Part shown: one piece after another, positions 53,953-62,722 of the stretch
How the letters are laid out: each line of letters opens with the position of its first letter
Position numbering within the stretch: the stretch's first letter is position 1
Assembly: GCF_014982745.1 (NCBI RefSeq)
Contig: NZ_JADCKA010000002.1
Location: 124,001-188,000, forward strand
Reading direction: 5' to 3'
Length of the DNA: 64,000 bases
Source of the DNA: Gallibacter intestinalis
Lineage (GTDB): Bacteria; Bacillota; Clostridia; Peptostreptococcales; Anaerovoracaceae
Translations under genes and position numbers: made by a program
Notes under the pieces: model-generated
What the model was told of the DNA's origin: nothing
What the model saw: the letters and a program-made list of their open reading frames with translations, nothing else
The model's database searches: none

Positions 53953-55227
53953 TTACTTTATTTTTTTAATCTCCTCAAGATACCTTTTAAATGAAGCTTC
54001 ATTTCCATTGGAAGTAGGTTCATAATATGATGTCCCCTTCTTTACTAACTCATCTGGGAGATACTGTTGTTTAACATATCCGCCATAATCATGTGGATAC
54101 TTATATCCTATACCGTGGCCTCGCTTTGCAGCACCTTTGTAGTGACTATCCTTCAGATACGCTGGCATATCTCCTGTTTCTATGGTGTCCAAATCGTGCT
54201 GAGCCTTTAAAAGAGCCATATAAGATCTGTTTGATTTAGGAGAAGCTGCTAATGTTACCGTTGCCTGTGCTAGATTAATCTGAGCTTCCGGATATCCAAC
54301 TGTAAGCGCTGCCTGAACACAGGAATTTACTATGGTTATTGCCTGAGGATATGCCATTCCCACATCTTCACTGGCCATAACAAGCAGCCTTCTTCCTATG
54401 GTCTGAATATCAGCTCCACCCTTAATAAGTCTTGCAAGATAGTGAACGGCAGCATCAGGGTCAGAACCTCTGACAGATTTCTGAAGGGCAGATAACAAAT
54501 CGTATTTATCCTCTTCCTTATGGTAGAAATATGTCTTTCTCTGCATAGCCTCTTCCACAAGTCTGTCGTCAATTCCTTTATCTTCGTCCATATTGTCGAC
54601 CATAAAGCCTAATGTATCAAGAGCTACTCTGGCATCACCGCCACTCATTTTTGCCATAGTCATTATAGCTTCATCATCATATTTGATATTGAGATTTCCA
54701 AATCCTCTTTCCTGGTCATTAAGAGTTCTTATTAAAAGTGTATATATATCAGAAGCTTTTAAAGCTTTAAATTCATAAATGCTTCTTACTCTGCTTAAAA
54801 CGGCATTGTTAACCGCAAAGTATGGATTTTCCGTTGTGCTTCCAATAAAATTTATTACTCCCTCTTCTAGCGCCTTTAAAAGAGTGTCCTGCTGAAGCTT
54901 ATTCCATCTATGAAACTCATCGACATACACATATGTCTTTTCCTTCTGCAGACCGAAAAACTTCGTTTTTGAGCTTTCGATAACCTCTTTTAGTTCCTTT
55001 ATACCGGTTACCGCTGCATTCATTTCTACAAAATCCGCATCCATTTCTCTGGCAATTATTCTTGCCAATGTCGTTTTACCGGTGCCGGACGGACCAAAAA
55101 ATATGGCATTTTCAAAGGTTTTATTTTTTATGGAATTGTATAAAAGAGAACCTTTATAAAGAAAGTGCTCCTGACCTACAAACTCCTCAAGGCTTAAAGG
55201 TCTCATTCTCGTTGCCAGAGGTATCAT
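53953..55227 (-). CDS. rarA: Replication-associated recombination protein A (RarA/MgsA)
   Basis: The 424-residue AAA+ ATPase has the start PLATRMRPLSLEEFVGQEH, Walker A FFGPSGTGKTT, Walker B YVDEFHRWNK and sensor residues TTENPYF, then the helical tetramerisation domain. It acts at stalled replication forks. GGAGGCGGTAAA precedes the ATG. The protein is of standard length. Confidence 0.95.
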   Translation of the reverse strand: MIPLATRMRPLSLEEFVGQEHFLYKGSLLYNSIKNKTFENAIFFGPSGTGKTTLARIIAREMDADFVEMNAAVTGIKELKEVIESSKTKFFGLQKEKTYVYVDEFHRWNKLQQDTLLKALEEGVINFIGSTTENPYFAVNNAVLSRVRSIYEFKALKASDIYTLLIRTLNDQERGFGNLNIKYDDEAIMTMAKMSGGDARVALDTLGFMVDNMDEDKGIDDRLVEEAMQRKTYFYHKEEDKYDLLSALQKSVRGSDPDAAVHYLARLIKGGADIQTIGRRLLVMASEDVGMAYPQAITIVNSCVQAALTVGYPEAQINLAQATVTLAASPKSNRSYMALLKAQHDLDTIETGDMPAYLKDSHYKGAAKRGHGIGYKYPHDYGGYVKQQYLPDELVKKGTSYYEPTSNGNEASFKRYLEEIKKIK

Positions 55228-55241
55228 TTTACCGCCTCCAT

Positions 55242-55769
55242 TTACAGATCCTTAAGATAGATGCTGGAAACTATAATCATAATTCCCACAAGTATCAGGT
55301 AAATTCCTGTAGCTATGGTAATTGCTATCGTTACAGATATTGCGTTATAACACATAAAAATACCACATAAAAGATGAATTATGCCTTCTATAAATGCTCC
55401 TTTATAAGCGAGATTATTCTTTCGTCTGGATCTGGCTGTTGCAAATCTGTCAGCTGCAAGGATAAATGCAAGCATTGCAATAATCATACCTACGGTAAAC
55501 ATTGTAACTTCCTGATTTATCAAAATGTATATACCGAGTATTACCATTAGAGCTGGAAGGAGCATGTAAAGCATTGATCTTTCAAACTCTTTTCTGCCAA
55601 GAAGTTCCTGTATCAATTTAACCGCACCCATAATCAGCACGCCAACTCCCACTGCTGTATTAAGCACGATTCCTGTCTGTACAGGCTTGAAAGTCAATAT
55701 AATTCCAAGCACCAAAGCAATAATTCCGAAAACAATCCCGAAAGATTTAAGCTTTTTTATAATATCCAT
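55242..55769 (-). CDS. HdeD/DUF308-family membrane protein
   Basis: The 175-residue protein has about six predicted membrane helices in pairs, consistent with HdeD-like DUF308 repeats. Function unknown; in E. coli HdeD is linked to acid stress. It starts the minus-strand string with rarA. An extended -10 (TGGTAAAAT, with TAAAAT at 55807-55812) lies about 38 nt upstream. Confidence 0.7.
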   Translation of the reverse strand: MDIIKKLKSFGIVFGIIALVLGIILTFKPVQTGIVLNTAVGVGVLIMGAVKLIQELLGRKEFERSMLYMLLPALMVILGIYILINQEVTMFTVGMIIAMLAFILAADRFATARSRRKNNLAYKGAFIEGIIHLLCGIFMCYNAISVTIAITIATGIYLILVGIMIIVSSIYLKDL

Positions 55770-55873
55770 ATGTTTTTATCTCCGTTTCTTTTTATCCGAT
55801 TTTAATATTTTACCACATATGAATATGAGATTCATCCGTTGAAGTACTATGATTTATCGAAAAGAGAGAAAAA

Positions 55874-55897
55874 GACCGGATTTTTTATTTTCCGGCC
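55874..55897 (-). terminator. Terminator of the Tad operon
   Basis: On the minus strand a short stem (TCCGG pairing, 55876-55880 with 55891-55895) is followed by TTTTTCTCTC. It directly follows the stop of the DUF6382 gene. Confidence 0.6.
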
Positions 55898-55905
55898 TAA
55901 ATCTG

Positions 55906-56439
55906 TTATCTAATTCCGCATTGATGTATTCTTTTTCTCTGTTCAGCGACAAATCCTGCCACTTCCTTGAGATTTCTGTTATACCTATCCAAGTCATCCT
56001 TAACGCTCATAAGATATTCAACTGTTTCTTCTCCGGCGCCCTGTGACAGTTCATCTATAAATCCTTCAAGATTTTCTTTAAGGCTTGCTCCTTCTATGGG
56101 CATATAAGCTATCCTTACTTTCTTCCTTTTCATATCGTAATATACTGTATCCTTGTCTATTTTCACCTTTTCGTGAGGAATGAAAAACTCTACGCTTCTA
56201 TTTAATGTGAGCAGCGTTTTTTCAAGTATTTCAAATATTTCTCCTGTACTCAACGGATACATATCTCGCAAAGCCACGCATCCGCTGCAATCATATGTTA
56301 TCTTTCTTGATTCTCCTGCATCCGTAAATCTCATGGGAATCACAAAATCACACATCCCAGAAAACAATACCTTTTCTTCAAAAAGCTTCATAGCTCCCTT
56401 TTTTATCTCTATTTCATAATTGCTTTTTTTTAATTCCAT
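55906..56439 (-). CDS. DUF6382-like protein of the Tad cluster
   Basis: The 177-residue protein resembles the N-terminal DUF6382 region that precedes FHA domains in proteins encoded with clostridial Tad loci (for example SGCVALRDMYPLSTGEIFEILEKTL and KKVRIAYMPIEG). No FHA domain is present here; the protein ends in a helical region. Function unknown. It begins right after the TadE-like Cys-repeat gene, with GGAGGG before the ATG. Confidence 0.55.
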   Translation of the reverse strand: MELKKSNYEIEIKKGAMKLFEEKVLFSGMCDFVIPMRFTDAGESRKITYDCSGCVALRDMYPLSTGEIFEILEKTLLTLNRSVEFFIPHEKVKIDKDTVYYDMKRKKVRIAYMPIEGASLKENLEGFIDELSQGAGEETVEYLMSVKDDLDRYNRNLKEVAGFVAEQRKRIHQCGIR

Positions 56440-56440
56440 T

Positions 56441-57202
56441 TTACCCTCCGCATTTCTTACAAGGCGTATAGCCCTTTTCTTCGGCAGTTTCTCTGTCTAT
56501 GGCAATAATATTTTTTTCAATGGTGGAACAGTTTTTTCTGTGATAGCTATCTCCGTACGCTTCAAAAATGTATACGGTGGCACCGTTAGCCAATTCTTTA
56601 GTATCACAGCTTTCACATGGAAAATATTCCTTTCTTAAATCCTCGTTAAGGATTACCTCAATAGCCTCGGGAGCAACAAAGGTGCAATCTTTTTTATGAT
56701 ATTTTTGACCATCTTTAGGAAAAATATATACAGTATCTGCGTCCTCTTGTTTTTCCATATTGTCAAATCCAAAAGCAGTACCATCACCGTTTTTTCCGAC
56801 AAATTTTCTTCCTGTAAATGAAAGTTTTTCACTTATTTCATCATCTAATGGAATCGGTGTGGTTATATCAACACCATATTTAACATTAATTGTTAAAAGC
56901 TCATCATGACCGGCCTTGGTAAAGCCTGACATAAATCCATTAACATCAGTATCGATAACTGACGGATTTTCCTCGATAATCCTTTTTTCCAGTCTGTTCC
57001 CTAGATTAATATCAGTACCGTATATATATGAATTTATCATGGCGGCACGCATTTCATCTGCAGAAGAATGGACTATATTTTCCTTGATTCCGGCAATCTG
57101 ACACATGCTGCCTATGGCAATAATCAATGCCAAAACAAATGGTACAATTATTGACGCTTCTACAATATAATGTCCATCTTCGTTTCTAATATGCCTCTTC
57201 AT
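56441..57202 (-). CDS. TadE-like pilus protein with two C-terminal Cys/His repeats
   Basis: This 253-residue protein starts with a TadE-like segment: a short basic cytoplasmic leader, then one membrane helix (about residues 12-37) in YIVEASIIVPFVLALIIAIG, with the E14/E15-like glutamate of pseudopilins. The outside part carries two copies of a 42-residue module, VYIF...YH.K.C...PC..C, at residues 158-199 (H169, C173, C196, C199) and 210-251 (H221, C225, C248, C251). The spacing suggests metal or disulfide sites. Its start overlaps the DUF5702 gene by 17 nt. Confidence 0.7.
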   Translation of the reverse strand: MKRHIRNEDGHYIVEASIIVPFVLALIIAIGSMCQIAGIKENIVHSSADEMRAAMINSYIYGTDINLGNRLEKRIIEENPSVIDTDVNGFMSGFTKAGHDELLTINVKYGVDITTPIPLDDEISEKLSFTGRKFVGKNGDGTAFGFDNMEKQEDADTVYIFPKDGQKYHKKDCTFVAPEAIEVILNEDLRKEYFPCESCDTKELANGATVYIFEAYGDSYHRKNCSTIEKNIIAIDRETAEEKGYTPCKKCGG

Positions 57203-58400
57203 ATCTGTATTTCCTACCGTTTATTGTCGCACTGTAACTAAATCCCGTACATGCGGTTTTCATCATAAAATTTTCATCGGTTGTTCCCTGAATATTTATT
57301 TGTACAAGATCTGCAAAACGCTCAAGCTTTGTTTCCTTATCGGTAAAATACAAAAAGATACGCAAATAGTCATCATATTCAAGACCATTTTCACAATTAT
57401 TATCGATATAACCGTCGGCATCATTTTTGAGTACACTTTCCAAATCAACAGCCCAGGTTTCCTTGGTCTTTATCACGGGAATCTTGCCACCGTTTTCCAG
57501 TATCTTCACATCGTTATAAGCTTCAGCATAAGCCCAGGCTTCAGCAAGTAAAGCCGTAGTAAGTCCACTGGCAGGCCCCGTAGCAGAAGCTGCCGCCGTC
57601 ACCTTCTCAAGCATTTCAGGATTAGTAAATATAACTCCCAAATTTACTGCATTCCTTAGAAGTCTGATTTTCCTTTTCATTTTTGAATAATTCTTCTCAT
57701 CACTCATTTCTCCTGAAACGATATATTCAATTTCATTTTTAAAAAATGTCTCTCCGTCATCAGACAGCTGATGATTACATACAGCCATAAGATATTCATT
57801 TACGGAAACGGTTTTCTTAGCCCTATCAAAAATTTCATCTAAATTTTTCATAGCATCCACTACACCATCTATACTTATATCGGAGCCGGCCTTTCCGCCC
57901 GACGGCAATGCGGATATTATCCTTTTATTTTTAAGGACTCGGTCTCCTTTTCTATCTGAATTAGTTTTTTCATTTTCATCGAGAAGCTCCTGCCCTAACA
58001 AGAATACAGCATATTCATTTATCTCCTTTTCAAGATTTCTGCTGTCGGCCAGAGTATATCCTATGACACTTATATTCATCTCGCTGATATCCAGAGAACT
58101 GTCGTTTTCTCCCATATAAAAGCGCATATCTTCTTCTATCGCAGTCGGTGTCGTATCTACAGCCAATAAGCCATATCTTTCCTTAAGGGATATGCTATAT
58201 TCAGAAAGAACCGATCTTGCGGAAAGGGAGAGCAGTGCATCTGCCCTTCCAGTTTCCGCTTTCATCCTTGTTACTGATACAAACATGATGACTAATAATA
58301 CAAGTGAGGACATTATAATCACTGTAAATATAGTTGTACTGCCGTTGTCAGTAAACGATTTCCTCAAGGAGATCCATATATCTTGTAGTCTTTTTTTCAT
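57186..58400 (-). CDS. DUF5702-like membrane protein of the Tad cluster
   Basis: The protein of about 404 residues has an N-terminal membrane helix (STTIFTVIIMSSLVLLVIMFVSVTRMKAETGRA), where the upstream residues resemble a TadG-like anchor, and a long extracytoplasmic region. It is DUF5702-like, found in clostridial Tad operons. The start is uncertain; I use the ATG at 58398-58400. It overlaps the end of the upstream TadE gene by about 50 nt, so translation is probably coupled. Function unknown. Confidence 0.6.
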   Translation of the reverse strand: MKKRLQDIWISLRKSFTDNGSTTIFTVIIMSSLVLLVIMFVSVTRMKAETGRADALLSLSARSVLSEYSISLKERYGLLAVDTTPTAIEEDMRFYMGENDSSLDISEMNISVIGYTLADSRNLEKEINEYAVFLLGQELLDENEKTNSDRKGDRVLKNKRIISALPSGGKAGSDISIDGVVDAMKNLDEIFDRAKKTVSVNEYLMAVCNHQLSDDGETFFKNEIEYIVSGEMSDEKNYSKMKRKIRLLRNAVNLGVIFTNPEMLEKVTAAASATGPASGLTTALLAEAWAYAEAYNDVKILENGGKIPVIKTKETWAVDLESVLKNDADGYIDNNCENGLEYDDYLRIFLYFTDKETKLERFADLVQINIQGTTDENFMMKTACTGFSYSATINGRKYRYEEAY

Positions 58401-58755
58401 CGATAACATACACTCTTGCACTTTTATCTTTTTTCATCCTATTTTTAATAAGAAAGCTTTTCTGCCTTTCTGTTGTAAAATCTGTTCTCTTTATTTTCCT
58501 GCCATTATGATATCCGTCAGAAACATTTCCTTCCTCTTCAATTTCATATGCTGCTCTTGTTTCAGTTTCTCTACCGGCTTCATCTCTTAAATACTTATGC
58601 GCATCGACGGCAACAAATACCCTTCCACTTATGTAAGAAACTATAACTATTGCCGACATAAGCGCCAGAATTACAATAGGCAGTACAATAACCGCTTCAA
58701 CTACAGCAGATCCATTATCATCTTTTAAGCTCTTTAAACCTTTTATTCTTTTCAT
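58348..58755 (-). CDS. TadE-like minor pilin
   Basis: The 135-residue protein has a TadE-like N-terminus: basic leader KGLKSLKDDNGS, then AVVEAVIVLPIVILALMSAIVIVSYISG as the single membrane helix with a glutamate near its start. An extracytoplasmic tail rich in charged residues follows. TadE proteins are minor pseudopilins needed to build Flp pili. It lies 19 nt after the pilin gene. Confidence 0.7.
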   Translation of the reverse strand: MKRIKGLKSLKDDNGSAVVEAVIVLPIVILALMSAIVIVSYISGRVFVAVDAHKYLRDEAGRETETRAAYEIEEEGNVSDGYHNGRKIKRTDFTTERQKSFLIKNRMKKDKSARVYVIDEKKTTRYMDLLEEIVY

Positions 58756-58774
58756 CTTTTCATTATTTCAAATA

Positions 58775-58942
58775 CTAAAAGCCATTATTTAAATTTGTAA
58801 AAGTCTTGTTTACAAAGGCTGTTATTTCTGTTTTAAAAATAAGGCCCAGTATAATTGCCAAAGCAATAAGTATTGCTACTTGGATCATCTCCATACCTTC
58901 ATCACCGAGTTTTTTATTTAATTTCTTTAATTTCTTGATCAT
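58775..58942 (-). CDS. Flp1-type type IVb pilin
   Basis: This is a 55-residue protein, basic leader then GMEMIQVAILIALAIILGLIF, a hydrophobic stretch as in Flp1 pilins, then a short polar tail KTEITAFVNKTFTNLNNGF. The glycine before the hydrophobic segment is the likely prepilin peptidase site. I use the ATG at 58940-58942 with GGGAG 8 nt upstream. It is the probable major subunit of the pilus. Confidence 0.75.
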   Translation of the reverse strand: MIKKLKKLNKKLGDEGMEMIQVAILIALAIILGLIFKTEITAFVNKTFTNLNNGF

Positions 58943-58979
58943 TGTTTCATCTCCCTTCTTTCTTACACATTTCATAATC

Positions 58980-60083
58980 TCACATTTCCATAAGTGCTGG
59001 CGCAACTGTTATTACAACCAGTATTACCAGCATAAGCATCAGTGGGGCGATAAGCTTACTTTCAGCCATTCTGCCTTTTTCCTCCATATTTTGCTTTCTT
59101 GCAAACCACATCGCTCCGCTTTCCGCATCCAGCTTTTGAATTAGCTCAGTTCCTTTATCCACGTTATCGGAAATTATACCCGATACTCTTATAAATTCCT
59201 TTATTCTACTTCTTTTTGCAAAATCCTCTATTCCTTTATGTATCGGTCGATTTGTCCTTTTAAAATCTTCAGCAATTCTTTTCATCTGATTGTAAAAGTA
59301 GGTATCATTATCCATTTGAGTTGACCGTCTATCATCTATTATCCTTTCAAATGCCGATGTCAAAACCATGCCTGCGCCTAAAAGAAGAGTAAGTCTTCCT
59401 AAAAATTCCGGCAGCTCCTTCATTACCGATTCCCTTGATTGCTCCTCTTTTCTATTTACATAATTGAATCTGCTTCTATATACAGCATAAAACAGCACCG
59501 GTACAATCAATATAAGAAAAATCCAGCTGCTCTGCTCCTGCTGCTTCCAAAATATACGCGTTCCGTCCGAAAGTCTGTCAGGAAGAATAATGCTATCACT
59601 TCCTTCTGATGCAGCTATTCTAGCAGCCTCATCAATTCTGTAACCTAACATTGCCTCATCATCTTCTTCATAATTAGCTTCAGATGTATTTTCTGCTTTA
59701 TCCTGCAATCCGGCATTTATATCCACCGATTTTTTAAATACTTCTCCATCTCTCTGCCCATACACCTCCATTGAAACAAAAACATCTTTATTTTTATCGT
59801 CCCTTGATATTTCCTTTACAAAGCCGTTTTCATCTGCTTTAATATCTGCACCTGCCATAATGTTATCCTTTATAAACAGAGCAAATACCATCAAAATAAC
59901 AACTGTGCATAAAATATATCTGTTTCTGTTGCTATTTCTTATTTTTTCTATCTCTTCACTGTAATCCCCTCCTCCATAAATGTTTTTAAACTTCTCTGAC
60001 AGATATCCCTTATCTCCAAGATATCTATCTCCTGTCCTTTTAACTTTTCTCTTTAACTCCCATTTCTTCATATTGGTTCTCAT
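58980..60083 (-). CDS. TadC-like pilus inner-membrane protein (GspF family)
   Basis: The 367-residue protein has a first membrane helix (about residues 56-71), then about 114 mostly hydrophilic residues, a second helix (about 186-202) and the T2SS-F domain (LLGAGMVLTSAFERII...) with a C-terminal membrane pair. TadC and TadB together form the platform that works with the TadA ATPase. The extracytoplasmic segment between the first helices is unusually long. The ATG overlaps the tadB stop (ATGA), with GGTGG upstream. Confidence 0.75.
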   Translation of the reverse strand: MRTNMKKWELKRKVKRTGDRYLGDKGYLSEKFKNIYGGGDYSEEIEKIRNSNRNRYILCTVVILMVFALFIKDNIMAGADIKADENGFVKEISRDDKNKDVFVSMEVYGQRDGEVFKKSVDINAGLQDKAENTSEANYEEDDEAMLGYRIDEAARIAASEGSDSIILPDRLSDGTRIFWKQQEQSSWIFLILIVPVLFYAVYRSRFNYVNRKEEQSRESVMKELPEFLGRLTLLLGAGMVLTSAFERIIDDRRSTQMDNDTYFYNQMKRIAEDFKRTNRPIHKGIEDFAKRSRIKEFIRVSGIISDNVDKGTELIQKLDAESGAMWFARKQNMEEKGRMAESKLIAPLMLMLVILVVITVAPALMEM

Positions 60084-60829
60084 ATGCTTTCCACCTCAGT
60101 GAGTCTAAACATCCACAGACATGAAACTACAAAACCTGCAAGAGCCGCCGTCATAATAAGCCGACCCTGAATTCCTCCATAAAGAGGCTGAAGATAATCC
60201 GGTGATATTAAATTAAGCATCGTTATTACAGCGATGGGCATCAGACTTACAATACGAGCCTCAAATCTTTTTTGAGCCATAAGAGTCCTTATTTCCTTTT
60301 TTACTCTCATTTTATCCGCTATATTTGCAGCTGCTTCGGAAATTACCTTTTGCATATCGCCTCCAGTTTCTCTGCATATACCACAGACTTCAGCAAAATT
60401 TCTTATATCATCAGAGCCACTCCTTTCAGCTAACTCTATAAGAGCATCTTTGCTATCAATCCTACTGGTTCTGATATTTTTATTTATGCTTTCAAGCTCA
60501 TCAGCTAAAAGGCTTTTTTCTCCGTATATGACCTTTAAGGCAACTTCTCCTTCTTCAAGAGCCTCTTGCAGATATCTTCCGGCGGAAATCGAACTTCCTA
60601 TACTGTAGAGAAGATCTCTGAACTGCAGAGTTATCCTTTCCATTTGTCTTTTTAACTTGTACTCGCAGTAATATTTTTCCGTAAAAACCCCTAATGTACC
60701 AAATATCACTGATACACCTATATTCTTATAGAAGAGATATAGCAGCGCACCGCTTGCTGTATAGGCAATAACATAGTAAATTAATCTTTCTTTTACTTCA
60801 GGGACATATTTTATACATTCATTTTTCAT
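60080..60829 (-). CDS. tadB: TadB-like pilus inner-membrane protein (GspF family)
   Basis: The 249-residue protein has two N-terminal membrane helices, a cytoplasmic GspF-type helical domain (QFRDLLYSIGSSISAGRYLQEALEE; EVCGICRETGGDMQKVI), and two C-terminal helices. This matches TadB. It overlaps tadA by 11 nt and tadC by 4 nt. Confidence 0.85.
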   Translation of the reverse strand: MKNECIKYVPEVKERLIYYVIAYTASGALLYLFYKNIGVSVIFGTLGVFTEKYYCEYKLKRQMERITLQFRDLLYSIGSSISAGRYLQEALEEGEVALKVIYGEKSLLADELESINKNIRTSRIDSKDALIELAERSGSDDIRNFAEVCGICRETGGDMQKVISEAAANIADKMRVKKEIRTLMAQKRFEARIVSLMPIAVITMLNLISPDYLQPLYGGIQGRLIMTAALAGFVVSCLWMFRLTEVESI

Positions 60830-61991
60830 GAAGTTTTTCCTTTCTTTTTATCTGATTTCCCGTCCTAAAAAGCCTGCTATCATCATCTACAAATAATTTG
60901 TTTAGCGCTATCCTTCCTTTACTGTTTATGTATAATTCTGATATTTCCTTTACATATCTTTTATTTTCTTCACTGCGAACAAGATGAATTATAATATCTA
61001 TCCCTTCTGCAATCTGTTCGTCAATAGCTTCAATAGGAAAATCTGCTTCCTGCATATACAAAGCTTCCATTCGCCTTATCATACCTGCAGCGGAATTACC
61101 ATGACCTGTACATATGCCGCTGTGTCCTGTATTAAGACCGTTTAGCATATCCAAGAGAGCTTTTCCATCTCTTATTTCACCGATTATAAGCCTGTCGGGT
61201 CTCATTCTCAGACTTGCCTTAATTAGCTCATTCATTCCTATATCCACACGCCCTCCTGATGATATTCGGCATTCCATTCTCACCAGATTATCTATCCCTG
61301 ACAGTTTGAGCTCTGCACTATCTTCAATAACGATTACTCTTTCTTCCTTGCCTATATATCCTGTCATTGCGCTTAAGAAAGTCGTTTTGCCTGTGGATGT
61401 TCCTCCTGATATAAAGATGTTAGCTCCCGATTGCATCATATTTTTAAGAAATTCGGCTGCTTCAGCGGTTATGGTTCCAATTTCTATAAGATTTTCCATG
61501 GACATATTTATTTTAGGAAATTTTCTTATGGTAAGTATTGGTCCGCCAATGGCAATATTTTTATAAACTCCATTTACTCTGGAACCATCAGGAAGTCTAG
61601 CATCAACTATTGGCACCAGCTCATTTATTTCCCTGTGAACTTTACCTGCAATTCTTCTTAAGACCTCCTCAAGCTCTTGCGTATCAAAGAAACTATCTTC
61701 TGTTTTAATCAGTTTTCCTTCTTTTTCAATGAATACATCACCCGGCCCGTTTACCATAATTTCAGATACATTTTCATCATCAATGTAGGGCTCAAGCACT
61801 GACACGTCGCTTCCAACGGCGTAAAAGACTCTTTTTGAAATCTTATGAATATCTTTAACAGACATATTTTCAAAGGCGATTTCCTTTAAGGCAATACTTT
61901 CAATAAATCCGATAAGCTCATGTCTGTCCAGTTCCTTTTCTATGCCTGAAAGCTTATTTCTTATTTCTTCTGTAAATTCTTTAACCAACAT
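60819..61991 (-). CDS. tadA: Tad/CpaF pilus assembly ATPase
   Basis: The 390-residue secretion ATPase has Walker A SGGTSTGKTTFLSAM (near residue 195), an ASP box region with RIAGKVHREINE, Walker B RLIIGEIRDGKALLDMLNG and a His box TGHSGICTGHGNS. It hydrolyses ATP to drive Flp pilus assembly at the inner face of the membrane. AAGG precedes the ATG at 61991. It is the first gene of the Tad operon. Confidence 0.94.
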   Translation of the reverse strand: MLVKEFTEEIRNKLSGIEKELDRHELIGFIESIALKEIAFENMSVKDIHKISKRVFYAVGSDVSVLEPYIDDENVSEIMVNGPGDVFIEKEGKLIKTEDSFFDTQELEEVLRRIAGKVHREINELVPIVDARLPDGSRVNGVYKNIAIGGPILTIRKFPKINMSMENLIEIGTITAEAAEFLKNMMQSGANIFISGGTSTGKTTFLSAMTGYIGKEERVIVIEDSAELKLSGIDNLVRMECRISSGGRVDIGMNELIKASLRMRPDRLIIGEIRDGKALLDMLNGLNTGHSGICTGHGNSAAGMIRRMEALYMQEADFPIEAIDEQIAEGIDIIIHLVRSEENKRYVKEISELYINSKGRIALNKLFVDDDSRLFRTGNQIKRKEKLHEK

Positions 61992-62050
61992 TTCATATAC
62001 CTTATATTATCGGTTGTAATTTCCTTATTTTTCCATTTTTATGTTTCCAT

Positions 62051-62059
62051 ATTATACCA
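62051..62059 (-). promoter_or_regulatory. Promoter of the Tad operon (extended -10)
   Basis: The minus strand reads TGGTATAAT, an extended -10 with TATAAT at 62051-62056. A start near 62044 leaves a leader of about 53 nt before the tadA ATG. The -35 is weak. Confidence 0.6.
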
Positions 62060-62111
62060 TTTACTTGTTATTAGCAATAGATTTTTGGAAAATTATGTAA
62101 TTGTTTTTCGC

Positions 62112-62148
62112 AAAAAAAATCCCATAAACGGATTAACCATTTATGGGA
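62112..62148 (-). terminator. Terminator of the lipoprotein gene
   Basis: TCCCATAAA (62120-62128) pairs with TTTATGGGA (62140-62148), with an 8-base A-run (62112-62119) giving a U-run on the minus strand. It separates the lipoprotein gene from the Tad operon. Confidence 0.85.
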
Positions 62149-62174
62149 AATTTACGACTATTCATTATGAAAAT

Positions 62175-62720
62175 TTACTTCATTTCCAGAGTTTCAAAGG
62201 ATTTTGCGAAATCATCTTCGTTATCCACGAATGTACCGAAGGTTATATTGTAATAAGTTTTGCCCTTAAGTATAAGATAAGTCTGCACCTTATAGTCATG
62301 GTGGCTTATATCTTGATCATATGTCACATAACGCATCTGGTTTCCTGCAAACTCACTTGCCTCAGCCTTTGACATATTGGTTACGCCTTCACTTCTTCCA
62401 AGCTCGATGAGATACTGATCAAAGAATCTGTCTTCCTCATTAGCTGCATCAAAGTCTTCCTTTGTCTGACCAGAACTCATATAAAACATGCTCTGAGTAA
62501 CGCTGCGGACATTTTTATGATACCAAACGCTGTTATCAGTGCTTTCTTCCTCGTCCATAACCCATGCAGACGGGATATCTATTTCAAGATCTTTAAAAAC
62601 CACATGTTGGGTTCCTTCGTCAAACTCTGCGTATGACTGCTTTTCCACACATGCCGTCATACTGATGCATATCAAGAATGCCATCATCACAGCTGCAACT
62701 CTTTTTACTGTTTTTTTCAT
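62175..62720 (-). CDS. Lipoprotein of unknown function
   Basis: The 181-residue protein has a lipoprotein signal peptide ending in the lipobox M-T-A-C (cysteine near residue 24). The mature part resembles a PsbP/DUF-like single domain with an IDIPSAW motif. I cannot name it. It lies 2 nt after nudC and is probably cotranscribed with it. Confidence 0.6.
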   Translation of the reverse strand: MKKTVKRVAAVMMAFLICISMTACVEKQSYAEFDEGTQHVVFKDLEIDIPSAWVMDEEESTDNSVWYHKNVRSVTQSMFYMSSGQTKEDFDAANEEDRFFDQYLIELGRSEGVTNMSKAEASEFAGNQMRYVTYDQDISHHDYKVQTYLILKGKTYYNITFGTFVDNEDDFAKSFETLEMK

Positions 62721-62722
62721 AT

